NCBI GenBank assembly: GCA_019116245.1
Contig: DXCC01000015.1
Span: 40,090-104,089, forward strand
Source: Candidatus Tidjanibacter faecipullorum
Lineage (GTDB): Bacteria > Bacteroidota > Bacteroidia > Bacteroidales > Rikenellaceae
Direction: 5' to 3'
DNA: 64,000 bases
Made by a program: the position numbers and the translations under genes. Below, piece by piece: positions 1 through 7,128 of the stretch (position 1 is the stretch's first letter; every line of letters begins with the position of its first letter). The notes under the pieces were generated by a model, which was not told where the DNA came from, made no database searches, and saw nothing but the letters and a program-made list of their open reading frames with translations.

Positions 1-1
1 T

Positions 2-1210
2 CCCACTCAACACGGGAAAGGGCGTAATTCGGGCGATTTTCGCCAAATCAAGCATCGGCAACAGCGCGACGGATACGTGCCGCGCATCGTTCCCAAGGCG
101 GTGACGCGAACCCGTACGGACATCGGAGTGTGGAAATCCGCACTTCGGGCGGCCGACAATGTGGAGAACCCGCGCCGATCCCGCCTGCAAAGACTCTATG
201 CCGACATCATGCAGGATGCGCACCTCACCTCGATGGTCGAGTTGCGGATGCAGACGGTGCTGGCGACACCGTTCTCGCTAAAGCGAGACGGGGACATCGA
301 CGAGCAGGCGACAGCCATGCTGGCCGCGGCAGGATGGAAGCGCGATCTCGACCGATTCGTGTGGGAAGAGCTACTGTATGGTCATTCCCTCGTGGAACTG
401 ACCACCACACGAGAAGGCGGGCTGTGTGTCGCTCTACTCCCGCGAACGAACGTCGTACCCGAACAGGGGGTCCTCCTTTTGTCCGAGGACGACGGCAGCG
501 GCATTCGGTACAGGGAGACACGGGAATACGGAACATGGATACTCGAGTTTGGCAGTCACACGGAATACGGCCTGCTCAACAAAGCCGTACCGCATGTTCT
601 TTTCTCACGATTCGCCCAGTCGTGCTGGTCGGAGCTTTGCGAAATCTATGCCATCCCGCCGCGTGTTATGAAAACGAACACGCAAGACCCCGAGATGCTC
701 GATCGGGCCGAGCAGATGATGCGGGACATGGGCGCGGCGGCGTGGTTCATCATCGACTCCAACGAAGAATTCTCCTTTGCCAAAGGCGCCGACACGAACG
801 GTGACGTGTACAATAATCTGATCCGCGTCTGTAAAGAGGCTACGTCGTTGCTCGTGTGCGGCGCCCAGCTTGGGCAGGATACGCTCAATGGTAATCGATC
901 CAAAGAAGAGAGCAGCCGTAAACTGTTCGACAAACTCGTCGATGCCGACCGCAGACGGGTGGAGGGATATTGGAATGAAACCATCATCCCCGCACTGGTG
1001 CGCATCGGGGTTCTGCCCGACGGACTGCGTTATGTGTATGAGCAAGAAGAGGACACTGAGACGCTGTGGCGGCAGACCCACGAGGCCATGCAGTATTTCC
1101 ACGTCGATGCGCATTGGCTCAAGACTAAATTCGGCATCGAGGTGACTGCTGAACGGGAAACGGGAGGCGGTTTGGCACAACTGGCACTCCGCGACGGTTT
1201 TTTTGCCTAA
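2..1210 (+). CDS. Phage portal protein, DUF935 / Mu gp29 family (5' partial)
   Basis: Portal subunit of the capsid vertex through which phage DNA is packaged and ejected. The reading frame is open to the left edge of the window, so the gene starts upstream. A GTG at 77 would give 377 residues, but the preceding frame reads naturally and the family is usually longer. Family resemblance rests on the N-terminal stretch PRIVPKAVTRTRTDI, the central region and an acidic C-terminal part typical of Mu gp29-like portals. The gene is followed after 35 bp by the MuF head protein, the standard Mu order. Assignment is by recognition of sequence pattern, not by a search. Confidence 0.85.
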   Translation, partial: PTQHGKGRNSGDFRQIKHRQQRDGYVPRIVPKAVTRTRTDIGVWKSALRAADNVENPRRSRLQRLYADIMQDAHLTSMVELRMQTVLATPFSLKRDGDIDEQATAMLAAAGWKRDLDRFVWEELLYGHSLVELTTTREGGLCVALLPRTNVVPEQGVLLLSEDDGSGIRYRETREYGTWILEFGSHTEYGLLNKAVPHVLFSRFAQSCWSELCEIYAIPPRVMKTNTQDPEMLDRAEQMMRDMGAAAWFIIDSNEEFSFAKGADTNGDVYNNLIRVCKEATSLLVCGAQLGQDTLNGNRSKEESSRKLFDKLVDADRRRVEGYWNETIIPALVRIGVLPDGLRYVYEQEEDTETLWRQTHEAMQYFHVDAHWLKTKFGIEVTAERETGGGLAQLALRDGFFA

Positions 1211-1245
1211 GCCCGGCCGACCACCGCGCCGGGCTTCACCTTGCA

Positions 1246-2766
1246 TTGCTTGATTTGTACGGGCCGCCGACTCTCCGACAGGTCGGATTGATCGGAAGGC
1301 GCGAAAAAGACCGCAGGTTTCGCCCGCAGGTGTTCGAGAATGCTGTTCGTCGGCTGCATGAAGAGGAACGGTTCGACCCGTCGTTACTGGCGGAGGAGGC
1401 CGTCACCGAGATGATTCGCGAGACATACGGCATATTGCGTGAAGCGATGGACACGGGGGTGGCCGACGGGGTGATTCCGCCCGTCATGGCTCGCAAACTG
1501 ACCGACAGTCTGTTTCTTTTCTCGGGGTTCAAAACGGCACAGGAACTGCGTGAGGCGTCCGCGCTCTTGCGCAAAACAGACGGCACACTCAAAGGGTTTG
1601 CCGAGTTTCTGACCGACGTGCGCAGCATCGATGCCACATACAATGTACATTATCTGGAAGCCGAGTACGATTTTGCCGTCGCATCGGCACAGATGGCCGC
1701 ATCATGGGCAGAAGTTGAGAGGCAGGGAGATAAGTACGACCTACAATATCGGACTGCTGGAGACGACCGCGTACGGGAAGAACACATCCGCCTGAACGGC
1801 ATTACGCTTCCTGTGAACGATCCGTTTTGGCGATATTATTACCCACCCAACGGCTGGGGATGCCGTTGTACTGTCGTGCAGGTCGTTAAGAACAAGTATC
1901 CGAACTCAGACCCCGAGGAGGCCATGCGTCTTGGCGAACGGACAACGGATACCCCCAAGAAACGGATCTTCCGTTTCAATCCCGGTATAGACGGACAACT
2001 GTTTCCGCCTAAGCATCCGTACTACAAACTCTCCCAGCAGGAAAAAGAGAAGGTGCAAAAAACGGTCATCGAATTGATGCTCGACCCCATTGAAACGCCA
2101 GCTCAGTTGGCGGATGAGTTGAATCGCGTCGGAGGCATTTGGTTTGAACATGGCGGAGCGCAGTTGTTTACGACAAAACAGCCAGGAGTGAATGGCTACA
2201 CCTATATGGATGGGCGCATCTATTTGACAGAGGAGCGCATGCGATATTCCATCGATGGAGTGAATCATTTGGCTGCCGGAGAAGATGTGCTGGATCGGGA
2301 GGCCGATGCGTTGGCCACCTTGTGGCACGAAGTCACCCACAATCGCAACAAACCCGGCAATATGCTTTTAACGTCAACAGAAAGGAGGTACATGGAATTG
2401 GCCAACGAATTTGTTGCACGCAAAACATTGCCCGACTTTTTCAACGCAATGGGCGGAGAACTGAAGCAAATCGAATTGACGCGCACACGCCCTTCTACGG
2501 GTTACAATTCCATGGTATGCAACTACGACACCCTGATCGATGCAACAGGAGCAGATCGGGAAATCGTAACCGAAGCGGTACAAAGTGCTCTCTTCAATAT
2601 GCCATATAACAAACAGAAAGAAGGATTGGTTGATGCCCTATTGAAAGGAGGAGCCAAGAAAAAAGATGGAACGACGTTAAAAAAGCGCGACATAAATGGA
2701 TGGCTCAAAGACTGTCGTGAGCATTCTGAAGAGTACTTCGCTAAATTAATCGCAAAGTTACTGTAA
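1246..2766 (+). CDS. MuF (gpF/gp30-like) minor head protein with C-terminal HExxH metallopeptidase-like domain
   Basis: Residues about 130-215 carry the Phage_Mu_F signature: paired Asp at DDRVREEH, then NDPFWRYYYPPNGWGCRC. This domain belongs to head-assembly proteins packaged with the capsid. The C-terminal half (from about residue 280) is not part of the normal fold. It contains LWHEVTHN, a zinc-peptidase HExxH motif at residues 361-365, with possible third ligands at E384 or E388. DNA coding for this half is visibly more AT-rich than the MuF part, as if swapped in. Temperate-phage MuF proteins with toxic C-terminal domains (MuF polymorphic toxins) are a known class; a metallopeptidase toxin here is inference. 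The start is uncertain: TTG at 1246 is listed, but the frame is open upstream into the portal gene. The next gene is convergent, 2 bp away. Confidence 0.8.
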   Translation: MLDLYGPPTLRQVGLIGRREKDRRFRPQVFENAVRRLHEEERFDPSLLAEEAVTEMIRETYGILREAMDTGVADGVIPPVMARKLTDSLFLFSGFKTAQELREASALLRKTDGTLKGFAEFLTDVRSIDATYNVHYLEAEYDFAVASAQMAASWAEVERQGDKYDLQYRTAGDDRVREEHIRLNGITLPVNDPFWRYYYPPNGWGCRCTVVQVVKNKYPNSDPEEAMRLGERTTDTPKKRIFRFNPGIDGQLFPPKHPYYKLSQQEKEKVQKTVIELMLDPIETPAQLADELNRVGGIWFEHGGAQLFTTKQPGVNGYTYMDGRIYLTEERMRYSIDGVNHLAAGEDVLDREADALATLWHEVTHNRNKPGNMLLTSTERRYMELANEFVARKTLPDFFNAMGGELKQIELTRTRPSTGYNSMVCNYDTLIDATGADREIVTEAVQSALFNMPYNKQKEGLVDALLKGGAKKKDGTTLKKRDINGWLKDCREHSEEYFAKLIAKLL

Positions 2767-2768
2767 GG

Positions 2769-3008
2769 TCATTCGTCAAATGAATGTGATATTTCTTCGG
2801 CAAACTGCTGTTCGACAGCCGCCTCCAAACCTTCATAACCGGACTCCTCGGCTAAACACAACATGCCTTCCCACCGTAGATCAGGATGAAGACGTACCTC
2901 ATTGAGGTATTCTTCCTTGCCCCACGGGTAGTGGCGATCCAGATATTCTTTGTCAGAACAAAGATCGAACACGGTGAGCTCTTTTAAATTCAGATTGTCG
3001 TAGTTCAT
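2769..3008 (-). CDS. Small acidic protein, candidate immunity partner of the MuF metallopeptidase
   Basis: Encodes 79 residues, rich in Asp and Glu, with no signal peptide or membrane segment. I do not recognise a family. It is the only leftward gene inside the rightward late block. Its stop lies 2 bp from the stop of the MuF gene, and its ATG lies 39 bp from the start of the next late gene. Its DNA is AT-richer than the structural genes around it. A small acidic cytoplasmic protein next to a toxin-like domain and under its own control is the arrangement expected of an immunity gene. That role is inferred from position only; it could equally be an unrelated lysogenic-conversion gene. Confidence 0.55.
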   Translation of the reverse strand: MNYDNLNLKELTVFDLCSDKEYLDRHYPWGKEEYLNEVRLHPDLRWEGMLCLAEESGYEGLEAAVEQQFAEEISHSFDE

Positions 3009-3047
3009 GGCACGATTGTTTAATGTAAAAATACATAAAATTTCAGA

Positions 3048-3578
3048 ATGTACAATTTAAGAACAGCCATTCTGTCCGACCTGCGGGTCGAACTGCTCGA
3101 CGAGTTCGAGCGGAATTTTATCCGCAAAGCCTTCTTCGATCGTCCTTGGCCGACACGTAAAATGGAAGGTCGCGGCTCGCTGTTGCTGGTTTCCGGCCGC
3201 ATGCGCCGCTCGTTGCGTTGCACAGCCAACCGTTCCTCTCTGGCATTTCACTCCGACGTGGCCTATTTCAGCCTCCACAACAGAGGCGGAACTGTTCGCG
3301 TGACTCCTGCAATGCGCAAATACTTCTGGGCGATGTACTACAAATATGCTCCGACCCAAGGTCCCGGCGAGAAACACCACACAGCCTCCAACGGCCCTGC
3401 CGGTTATTATCGTGCGTTGGCGTTGACAAAAAAGGCGGAGTTCACCATCCCGCAACGTCAGGTCGTCGGCGATCACCCGCAAGTCGGACGTATCGTTCAT
3501 GCGACTTGCGACCGTGCCGTTCGGGAGTTCATCGACAAAAACATCGCGCCAAAGTTTCGTAAAATGATGAAAAAATAA
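3048..3578 (+). CDS. Phage virion morphogenesis protein (Mu gpG / P2 gpS, Phage_tail_S family)
   Basis: A 176-residue basic protein resembling the Phage_tail_S family, involved in tail completion or head-tail joining. The pattern GRMRRSLRC, then VAYFSLHNRGG and a basic tail with aromatic residues (KYFWAMYYK) is typical: members first join two sheets around a Leu-Arg-Ser core, then show a His-x-x-Gly-Gly turn. It follows the MuF gene as in Mu (F then G), interrupted only by the opposite-strand small gene. The start ATG at 3048 leaves 39 bp to the divergent gene, enough for a promoter or leader. Confidence 0.75.
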   Translation: MYNLRTAILSDLRVELLDEFERNFIRKAFFDRPWPTRKMEGRGSLLLVSGRMRRSLRCTANRSSLAFHSDVAYFSLHNRGGTVRVTPAMRKYFWAMYYKYAPTQGPGEKHHTASNGPAGYYRALALTKKAEFTIPQRQVVGDHPQVGRIVHATCDRAVREFIDKNIAPKFRKMMKK

Positions 3579-3591
3579 ACGCACTTCAATC

Positions 3592-4032
3592 ATGATTAAA
3601 GATGCTTTAATCGCCGTAAAAACGGCCTTGCAAAACGTGTCGGCCCTGCGCTATTCGGGAGAGGATTGGGGACAACTCGACTATTTCCGACAAGTCCCCG
3701 TAAGATTCCCCTGTGCATTGGTGGAAGTCGAGCAGGTTACTTACTCCGACAACTCGCGCCGATGCCAGCAAGGCGTCGCATTGCTGACCGTTCGCATTGC
3801 CGACAACCGCATTTTCAACGGTTCTTTTCAATCCCCAGCCTCAGAGGAGGAGTTCGCCATGTATGACCTTTTGCAAACGATTTATGCGACCTTACAAGGC
3901 CTGAGCGGCACGACCTTCTCTCCGCTCACCCGTCGGAACCTGATCCGCGTCCGTCGAGACGACAGCATCCGCGAGTTCCGCATGTCGTTCGAGTTCGCTT
4001 TTACAGATAACGACGCCTCATCGAAGCGGTAA
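3592..4032 (+). CDS. Phage protein, tail-terminator / Gp37-like
   Basis: A 146-residue protein beginning 13 bp after the morphogenesis gene, so probably co-transcribed with it. The N-terminal helix (MIKDALIAVKTAL) is followed by an acidic strand-rich core with VPVRFPCALVEVE and a final strand RMSFEFAFTDN. That layout resembles small tail-terminator or neck proteins, which start with a helix and then form a mixed sheet. No catalytic motif is visible. The position at the end of the rightward late block, before the convergent early genes, fits a joining protein. Family assignment is tentative. Confidence 0.55.
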   Translation: MIKDALIAVKTALQNVSALRYSGEDWGQLDYFRQVPVRFPCALVEVEQVTYSDNSRRCQQGVALLTVRIADNRIFNGSFQSPASEEEFAMYDLLQTIYATLQGLSGTTFSPLTRRNLIRVRRDDSIREFRMSFEFAFTDNDASSKR

Positions 4033-4036
4033 CAAG

Positions 4037-4267
4037 TCATTCATCGAACAAAGACAGTTGTTTTGGCGTCGGGGCGGTCATGTCGGCCGGAGGCGTGGCT
4101 TTCAGGTAGCGCAGATAGGACGCATAGCAGATGCCGAATGTGTGGCGGATGTATTTGCGCCACACGGCCGCATAGCACCGGTCCTGTCGCTCCGGCTCGT
4201 AATGCCGCTTCGTGATCTCCTGTATCACCATTGCCCTCCTGTAATATCCTCGTTTGTTGTAAGCCAT
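4037..4267 (-). CDS. Small basic phage protein, last gene of the early operon
   Basis: A 76-residue protein rich in Arg, Lys and Tyr, starting MAYNKRGYYRRAMVIQEIT and ending in KQLSLFDE. Similar short proteins opening with a KRxYYRR-type motif occur in Bacteroidetes mobile elements, but I know no function for them. It lies 4 bp from the end of the convergent tail-terminator-like gene and 74 bp downstream of gemA. The basic N-terminus could suggest nucleic-acid binding; that is inference. An overlapping frame encodes a longer product with no sensible composition and is not favoured. Confidence 0.5.
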   Translation of the reverse strand: MAYNKRGYYRRAMVIQEITKRHYEPERQDRCYAAVWRKYIRHTFGICYASYLRYLKATPPADMTAPTPKQLSLFDE

Positions 4268-4341
4268 ATTCCACCGTCTGTATTATCTTTGCAACGAGCG
4301 ACCAACTCATTGCCTCGGATACTTCCGGGGCTTTTTCATGC

Positions 4342-4830
4342 CTAATTAACAACAGACGAACCAGTGCCTATTACCACAACTACGGGAATGGATGTCGATC
4401 GTTCGGTTGTCGATACTACCGTGTCGGACTTGTAAACAAACCCTTTATCAATCATCGAACGCAGTTTGCGTTCGAGCGTCTGCAACTCCTCCGGCGTCAA
4501 ATCATACAACACTTTTCCGGCAATTCTGGCGGAAGCCACGAAACGATTTACTCTTTCCCAACAGGCCGTTTTCGGCTCCCCCGGCACGACGTAATACACG
4601 CCCATCTCGGTGAGCAGACGCAGCACTCTACTGCGCCCTCTGCGGAGCATGTCTCCGTTGCGTTGATGCTTTTGCTCTTCCAAGCCACGGATGATTGCAG
4701 AAAGTTGCTCATCGGTCAGTTCCGTAGTGCTTTCCACACCGTATCCGGCCAAAATATTTCCCTTTTGTGCCCGAATGCCCAGTTCTCCGAGTAGGGCGTG
4801 GAAAAGTCTGTATGCCTTATTCCTGTCCAT
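4342..4830 (-). CDS. gemA: GemA-like regulatory protein (DUF1018, Mu gp16)
   Basis: Encodes 162 residues from the ATG at 4830, which opens MDRNKAYRLFHALLGELGI, the usual start of the GemA family. The frame extends upstream, but that part overlaps the preceding small gene and reads as non-coding. GemA proteins are early gene products of Mu-like phages that affect host gene expression and gyrase. The central helical region (LTDEQLSAIIRGLEEQ and RRGRSRVLRLLTEMGVYYV) and the C-terminal segment SMIDKGFVYKSDT fit the family. It lies 10 bp after a 57-residue gene and is part of the leftward early operon. Confidence 0.75.
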   Translation of the reverse strand: MDRNKAYRLFHALLGELGIRAQKGNILAGYGVESTTELTDEQLSAIIRGLEEQKHQRNGDMLRRGRSRVLRLLTEMGVYYVVPGEPKTACWERVNRFVASARIAGKVLYDLTPEELQTLERKLRSMIDKGFVYKSDTVVSTTERSTSIPVVVVIGTGSSVVN

Positions 4831-4840
4831 TTTTGCTCTA

Positions 4841-5014
4841 TTATCGTTTAGAGAGGTGTTTGTCCAGCTGCATTCCTGCCCTGCGCAGAATACGTGCATG
4901 CTCATTATTTGCCGTGGTTTCGGCCAGCAGCAGAACCGCTGTCATGACCAACTCTGCCTCCTCTTTCGTCATTTCCCGCAGGTCGATGCCCTGCTCTGTA
5001 CATGTCGTCGTCAT
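4841..5014 (-). CDS. Small helical phage protein (57 aa)
   Basis: The ATG at 5014 opens a 57-residue frame ending with TAA at 4841-4843. The product starts MTTTCTEQGIDLREMTKEE and is mostly helix-forming (EEAELVMTAVLLLAET), with a basic C-terminus. It lies 2 bp after the stop of the preceding gene and 10 bp before gemA, a tight spacing that supports a real cistron. Function is unknown. Confidence 0.65.
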   Translation of the reverse strand: MTTTCTEQGIDLREMTKEEAELVMTAVLLLAETTANNEHARILRRAGMQLDKHLSKR

Positions 5015-5016
5015 AA

Positions 5017-5226
5017 TCAATCTTCGATAACGGATGGGTTGTCCAGTAATTCGCGAAACCGTCTGTCTCGAGCGGCTTTCGTATCGAACTTTTCGAGTGT
5101 CACCCAGCTCAGGTTGCAGAGCGTACCTGTTTGTCGTAACGTTTTGATGCGAGGCTGTGGTTGATCGTCTTTCCGGATAACTGTAAACCCAGCCCGAACG
5201 ACTTTATTTTGACCGTCAAGTGTCAT
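5017..5226 (-). CDS. Small hypothetical phage protein (69 aa)
   Basis: The ATG at 5226 gives 69 residues starting MTLDGQNKVVRAGFTVIRKD, with a strand-like first half and a charged C-terminal helix (KAARDRRFRELLDN). A longer version beginning at 5289 is less likely because it would translate through the GC hairpin at 5260-5280. The short N-terminal segment resembles small accessory proteins of Bacteroidetes Mu-like phages, but no function is known. It is followed immediately by the 57-residue gene. Confidence 0.55.
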   Translation of the reverse strand: MTLDGQNKVVRAGFTVIRKDDQPQPRIKTLRQTGTLCNLSWVTLEKFDTKAARDRRFRELLDNPSVIED

Positions 5227-5259
5227 ATGGTAGCGTGTTTTTGTTGAAATTTGTTCCCT

Positions 5260-5280
5260 GCGGGGGAGTTGCACCCCCGC
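5260..5280. other. GC-rich hairpin between early phage genes
   Basis: GCGGGGG (5260-5266) pairs with CCCCCGC (5274-5280) around a 7-base loop. No U-run follows on either strand, so it is not a classical terminator. It may attenuate or separate expression within the early operon. Confidence 0.4.
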
Positions 5281-5299
5281 CGAAACCACCTCGGAGGGA

Positions 5300-5944
5300 T
5301 TACATGCGGTTGAACGACGGTTCCAGACGCCGCCATCCGCCCATTTCGGTACGTTCGTAGAAGTAGAAATTCATGGCCGTTCCCTCTACCACGTTCGACT
5401 CTTTAAAAAGCCGCATGATGTCGGAGTATTCGGGGTCATTGAACTGCTGTTCCAGTTCGTAGAGTTTTGAGATACTCTTGTAATCGAGATCACCGTTCCT
5501 GTTGCGTTCAAGCATGGTCATAGCCAGTTTGTACATCGGATCCTCCGCCCCATGATCACGCCCTTTGATCCATGAATTCAGAAATTCGATGAGCCTACCT
5601 GCGGCAATGTCGGCGCGTTCATCGAAGGTCTTTACCTTATTGCAGCGTACTTCTATCTTGAACGTATCGTTCTGAATAATGTACCCTCTTTGGTCGGCCA
5701 CCCGCAGCGCGCCATAATCGCGCATCAGCTCGTAGAATGCCGCCGTCTCCTTAACGACGACGTCGTGAAATGCACGCACTGCCGACACGACTTCGTGCGT
5801 TCTGGTTGCCATGGCGGCGAGAAACTCCGCTTTCGTACTCTCATAAGCCTTGCGCCGCTCTTCGACGGCCTGTCGCTCCTCTTCTTTTCTTTGCGCCAGC
5901 AACTGCTCCAGTTGCTCGGTTGAAAGGTTGCTGATATTGTCCAT
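5300..5944 (-). CDS. DUF3164 family phage protein
   Basis: A 214-residue protein with a long N-terminal coiled-coil-like part (LSTEQLEQLLAQRKEEERQ) and a central segment GYIIQNDTFKIEVRCNKVKTFDERADIA that marks DUF3164. The family is found in Mu-like phages next to the transposition genes; its biochemical role is not established. It sits between two smaller phage genes in the leftward early operon, 8 bp after the preceding one. The C-terminus (FYERTEMGGWRRLEPSFNRM) is intact. Confidence 0.75.
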   Translation of the reverse strand: MDNISNLSTEQLEQLLAQRKEEERQAVEERRKAYESTKAEFLAAMATRTHEVVSAVRAFHDVVVKETAAFYELMRDYGALRVADQRGYIIQNDTFKIEVRCNKVKTFDERADIAAGRLIEFLNSWIKGRDHGAEDPMYKLAMTMLERNRNGDLDYKSISKLYELEQQFNDPEYSDIMRLFKESNVVEGTAMNFYFYERTEMGGWRRLEPSFNRM

Positions 5945-5952
5945 GATTTTTG

Positions 5953-6192
5953 TTATTTGAAGATCTCCGATTGCTGTGGCTCTGGTGTTGTTAGTCGTTG
6001 CAAGTCCTGCATCCGTGAGGCGCGAGCTTTCCCCAAATCATACAAATGCGCTTTCATTTCCAACACGCGCTCCCACGGCATGGCGCTGCTCTGAGCGTAT
6101 ATCTCGCGTTCGGTCTTCAGGATATTCTCGGAGATAGCTTCTATCTCCTCTTGCAATCGCTCGATTCTGACAGTTTGTGCTTGTGTTGCCAT
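5953..6192 (-). CDS. Short coiled-coil phage protein
   Basis: A 79-residue protein almost entirely of helix-forming residues (RIERLQEEIEAISENILKTE), so likely a short coiled coil. No motif identifies a function. It begins 3 bp after the MuB-like ATPase gene and ends 8 bp before DUF3164, so it belongs to the same early transcript. It could be a small partner of either neighbour; this is inference from position. Confidence 0.6.
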   Translation of the reverse strand: MATQAQTVRIERLQEEIEAISENILKTEREIYAQSSAMPWERVLEMKAHLYDLGKARASRMQDLQRLTTPEPQQSEIFK

Positions 6193-6195
6193 ATA

Positions 6196-7122
6196 CTATG
6201 CTGTTTTGATGTTGTAGATTGCCCGAAATAGATCGACGGAGAGCGGTTCATTCAGTTCTTCAGCTTCTCGGATGGCCCGCTCGAGATAGTCGTGAAGCTC
6301 GCCGTAGTTGTCCGCGAGTCGAGACAAGAGTTGGCGTAGCGACTCGTCTTTGATTTGTCCCATGAACTCGGTGAAGCGGCGATCGATGGGAGCCAGCGCG
6401 ACCTGCCCGGCCTTGAAACGCCGGATGAACTGAGCCATGCCTTTTACCCCCTTATTTTTCATCGACTGGAGAGCCGTGTCGAACTCCGGCGTGCCGATAA
6501 GCACCACCGGCACCACGTAGCGGACGCCGTCATAAACGGCTTTCAGAGCCTTTATTCCTGTCCTTTTCAGATTCTCCACCTCGTCGAAGATCAGGATGGG
6601 GCGCTCGCCGCGCATGGCTCGTTCGCGCAACTCCCGACAGATGCACCGCAACAGGGAGCCATTTTTTGCTTTCGTGTCAATTCGCAACAGTTTCACGAGT
6701 TCATCCAAGAGGTCACGCAGCGTGTCGCAGTCGTTTACCGTGACGCGGTACACACCGACGGGGTTCGCTCCGCAGAATCGGTCGAGCGCATAGGTTTTTC
6801 CGCATCCGGTTTCACCTAAGATCATCCGAGCCTCACAACGGTCGCGAGCTTCCTCCAGCGTATTGGTCGTCTGCATGTACTGTTTCGTGTCAACGTGTTG
6901 CCAGTACGACACCTCCAGCTGAAAGCTGATTGCGGCAGCTATCTTACGGAAAAAGATGTCGCCGATCTCCGTGTTCTGATACGTGTATTTTCCGCCGGAG
7001 GCCGTACTGAAATAGCTGGGACTCACGCCAGCTCGACGGCATAATTCCGCGGCCTTCAGGCCGTTATTCCGCAAATAATCGGCTGCGGCGGACATGATCC
7101 GGTCTTTGAGTGCATTTTCCAT
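6196..7122 (-). CDS. MuB-like AAA ATPase (transposition target-capture protein)
   Basis: A 308-residue ATPase that would select target DNA and stimulate the transposase, as MuB does. An N-terminal helix-turn-helix (about residues 20-45, LKAAELCRRAGVSPSYFS) is followed by a Walker A motif GETGCGKT at 103-110 and a Walker B motif ILIFDEVEN with D180 and E181. The C-terminal part includes RRFKAGQVALAPI, a sensor-like Arg region. HTH plus AAA is the MuB layout. It lies 6 bp downstream of the transposase gene, the expected A-B order. Confidence 0.9.
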   Translation of the reverse strand: MENALKDRIMSAAADYLRNNGLKAAELCRRAGVSPSYFSTASGGKYTYQNTEIGDIFFRKIAAAISFQLEVSYWQHVDTKQYMQTTNTLEEARDRCEARMILGETGCGKTYALDRFCGANPVGVYRVTVNDCDTLRDLLDELVKLLRIDTKAKNGSLLRCICRELRERAMRGERPILIFDEVENLKRTGIKALKAVYDGVRYVVPVVLIGTPEFDTALQSMKNKGVKGMAQFIRRFKAGQVALAPIDRRFTEFMGQIKDESLRQLLSRLADNYGELHDYLERAIREAEELNEPLSVDLFRAIYNIKTA

Positions 7123-7128
7123 GATGCG

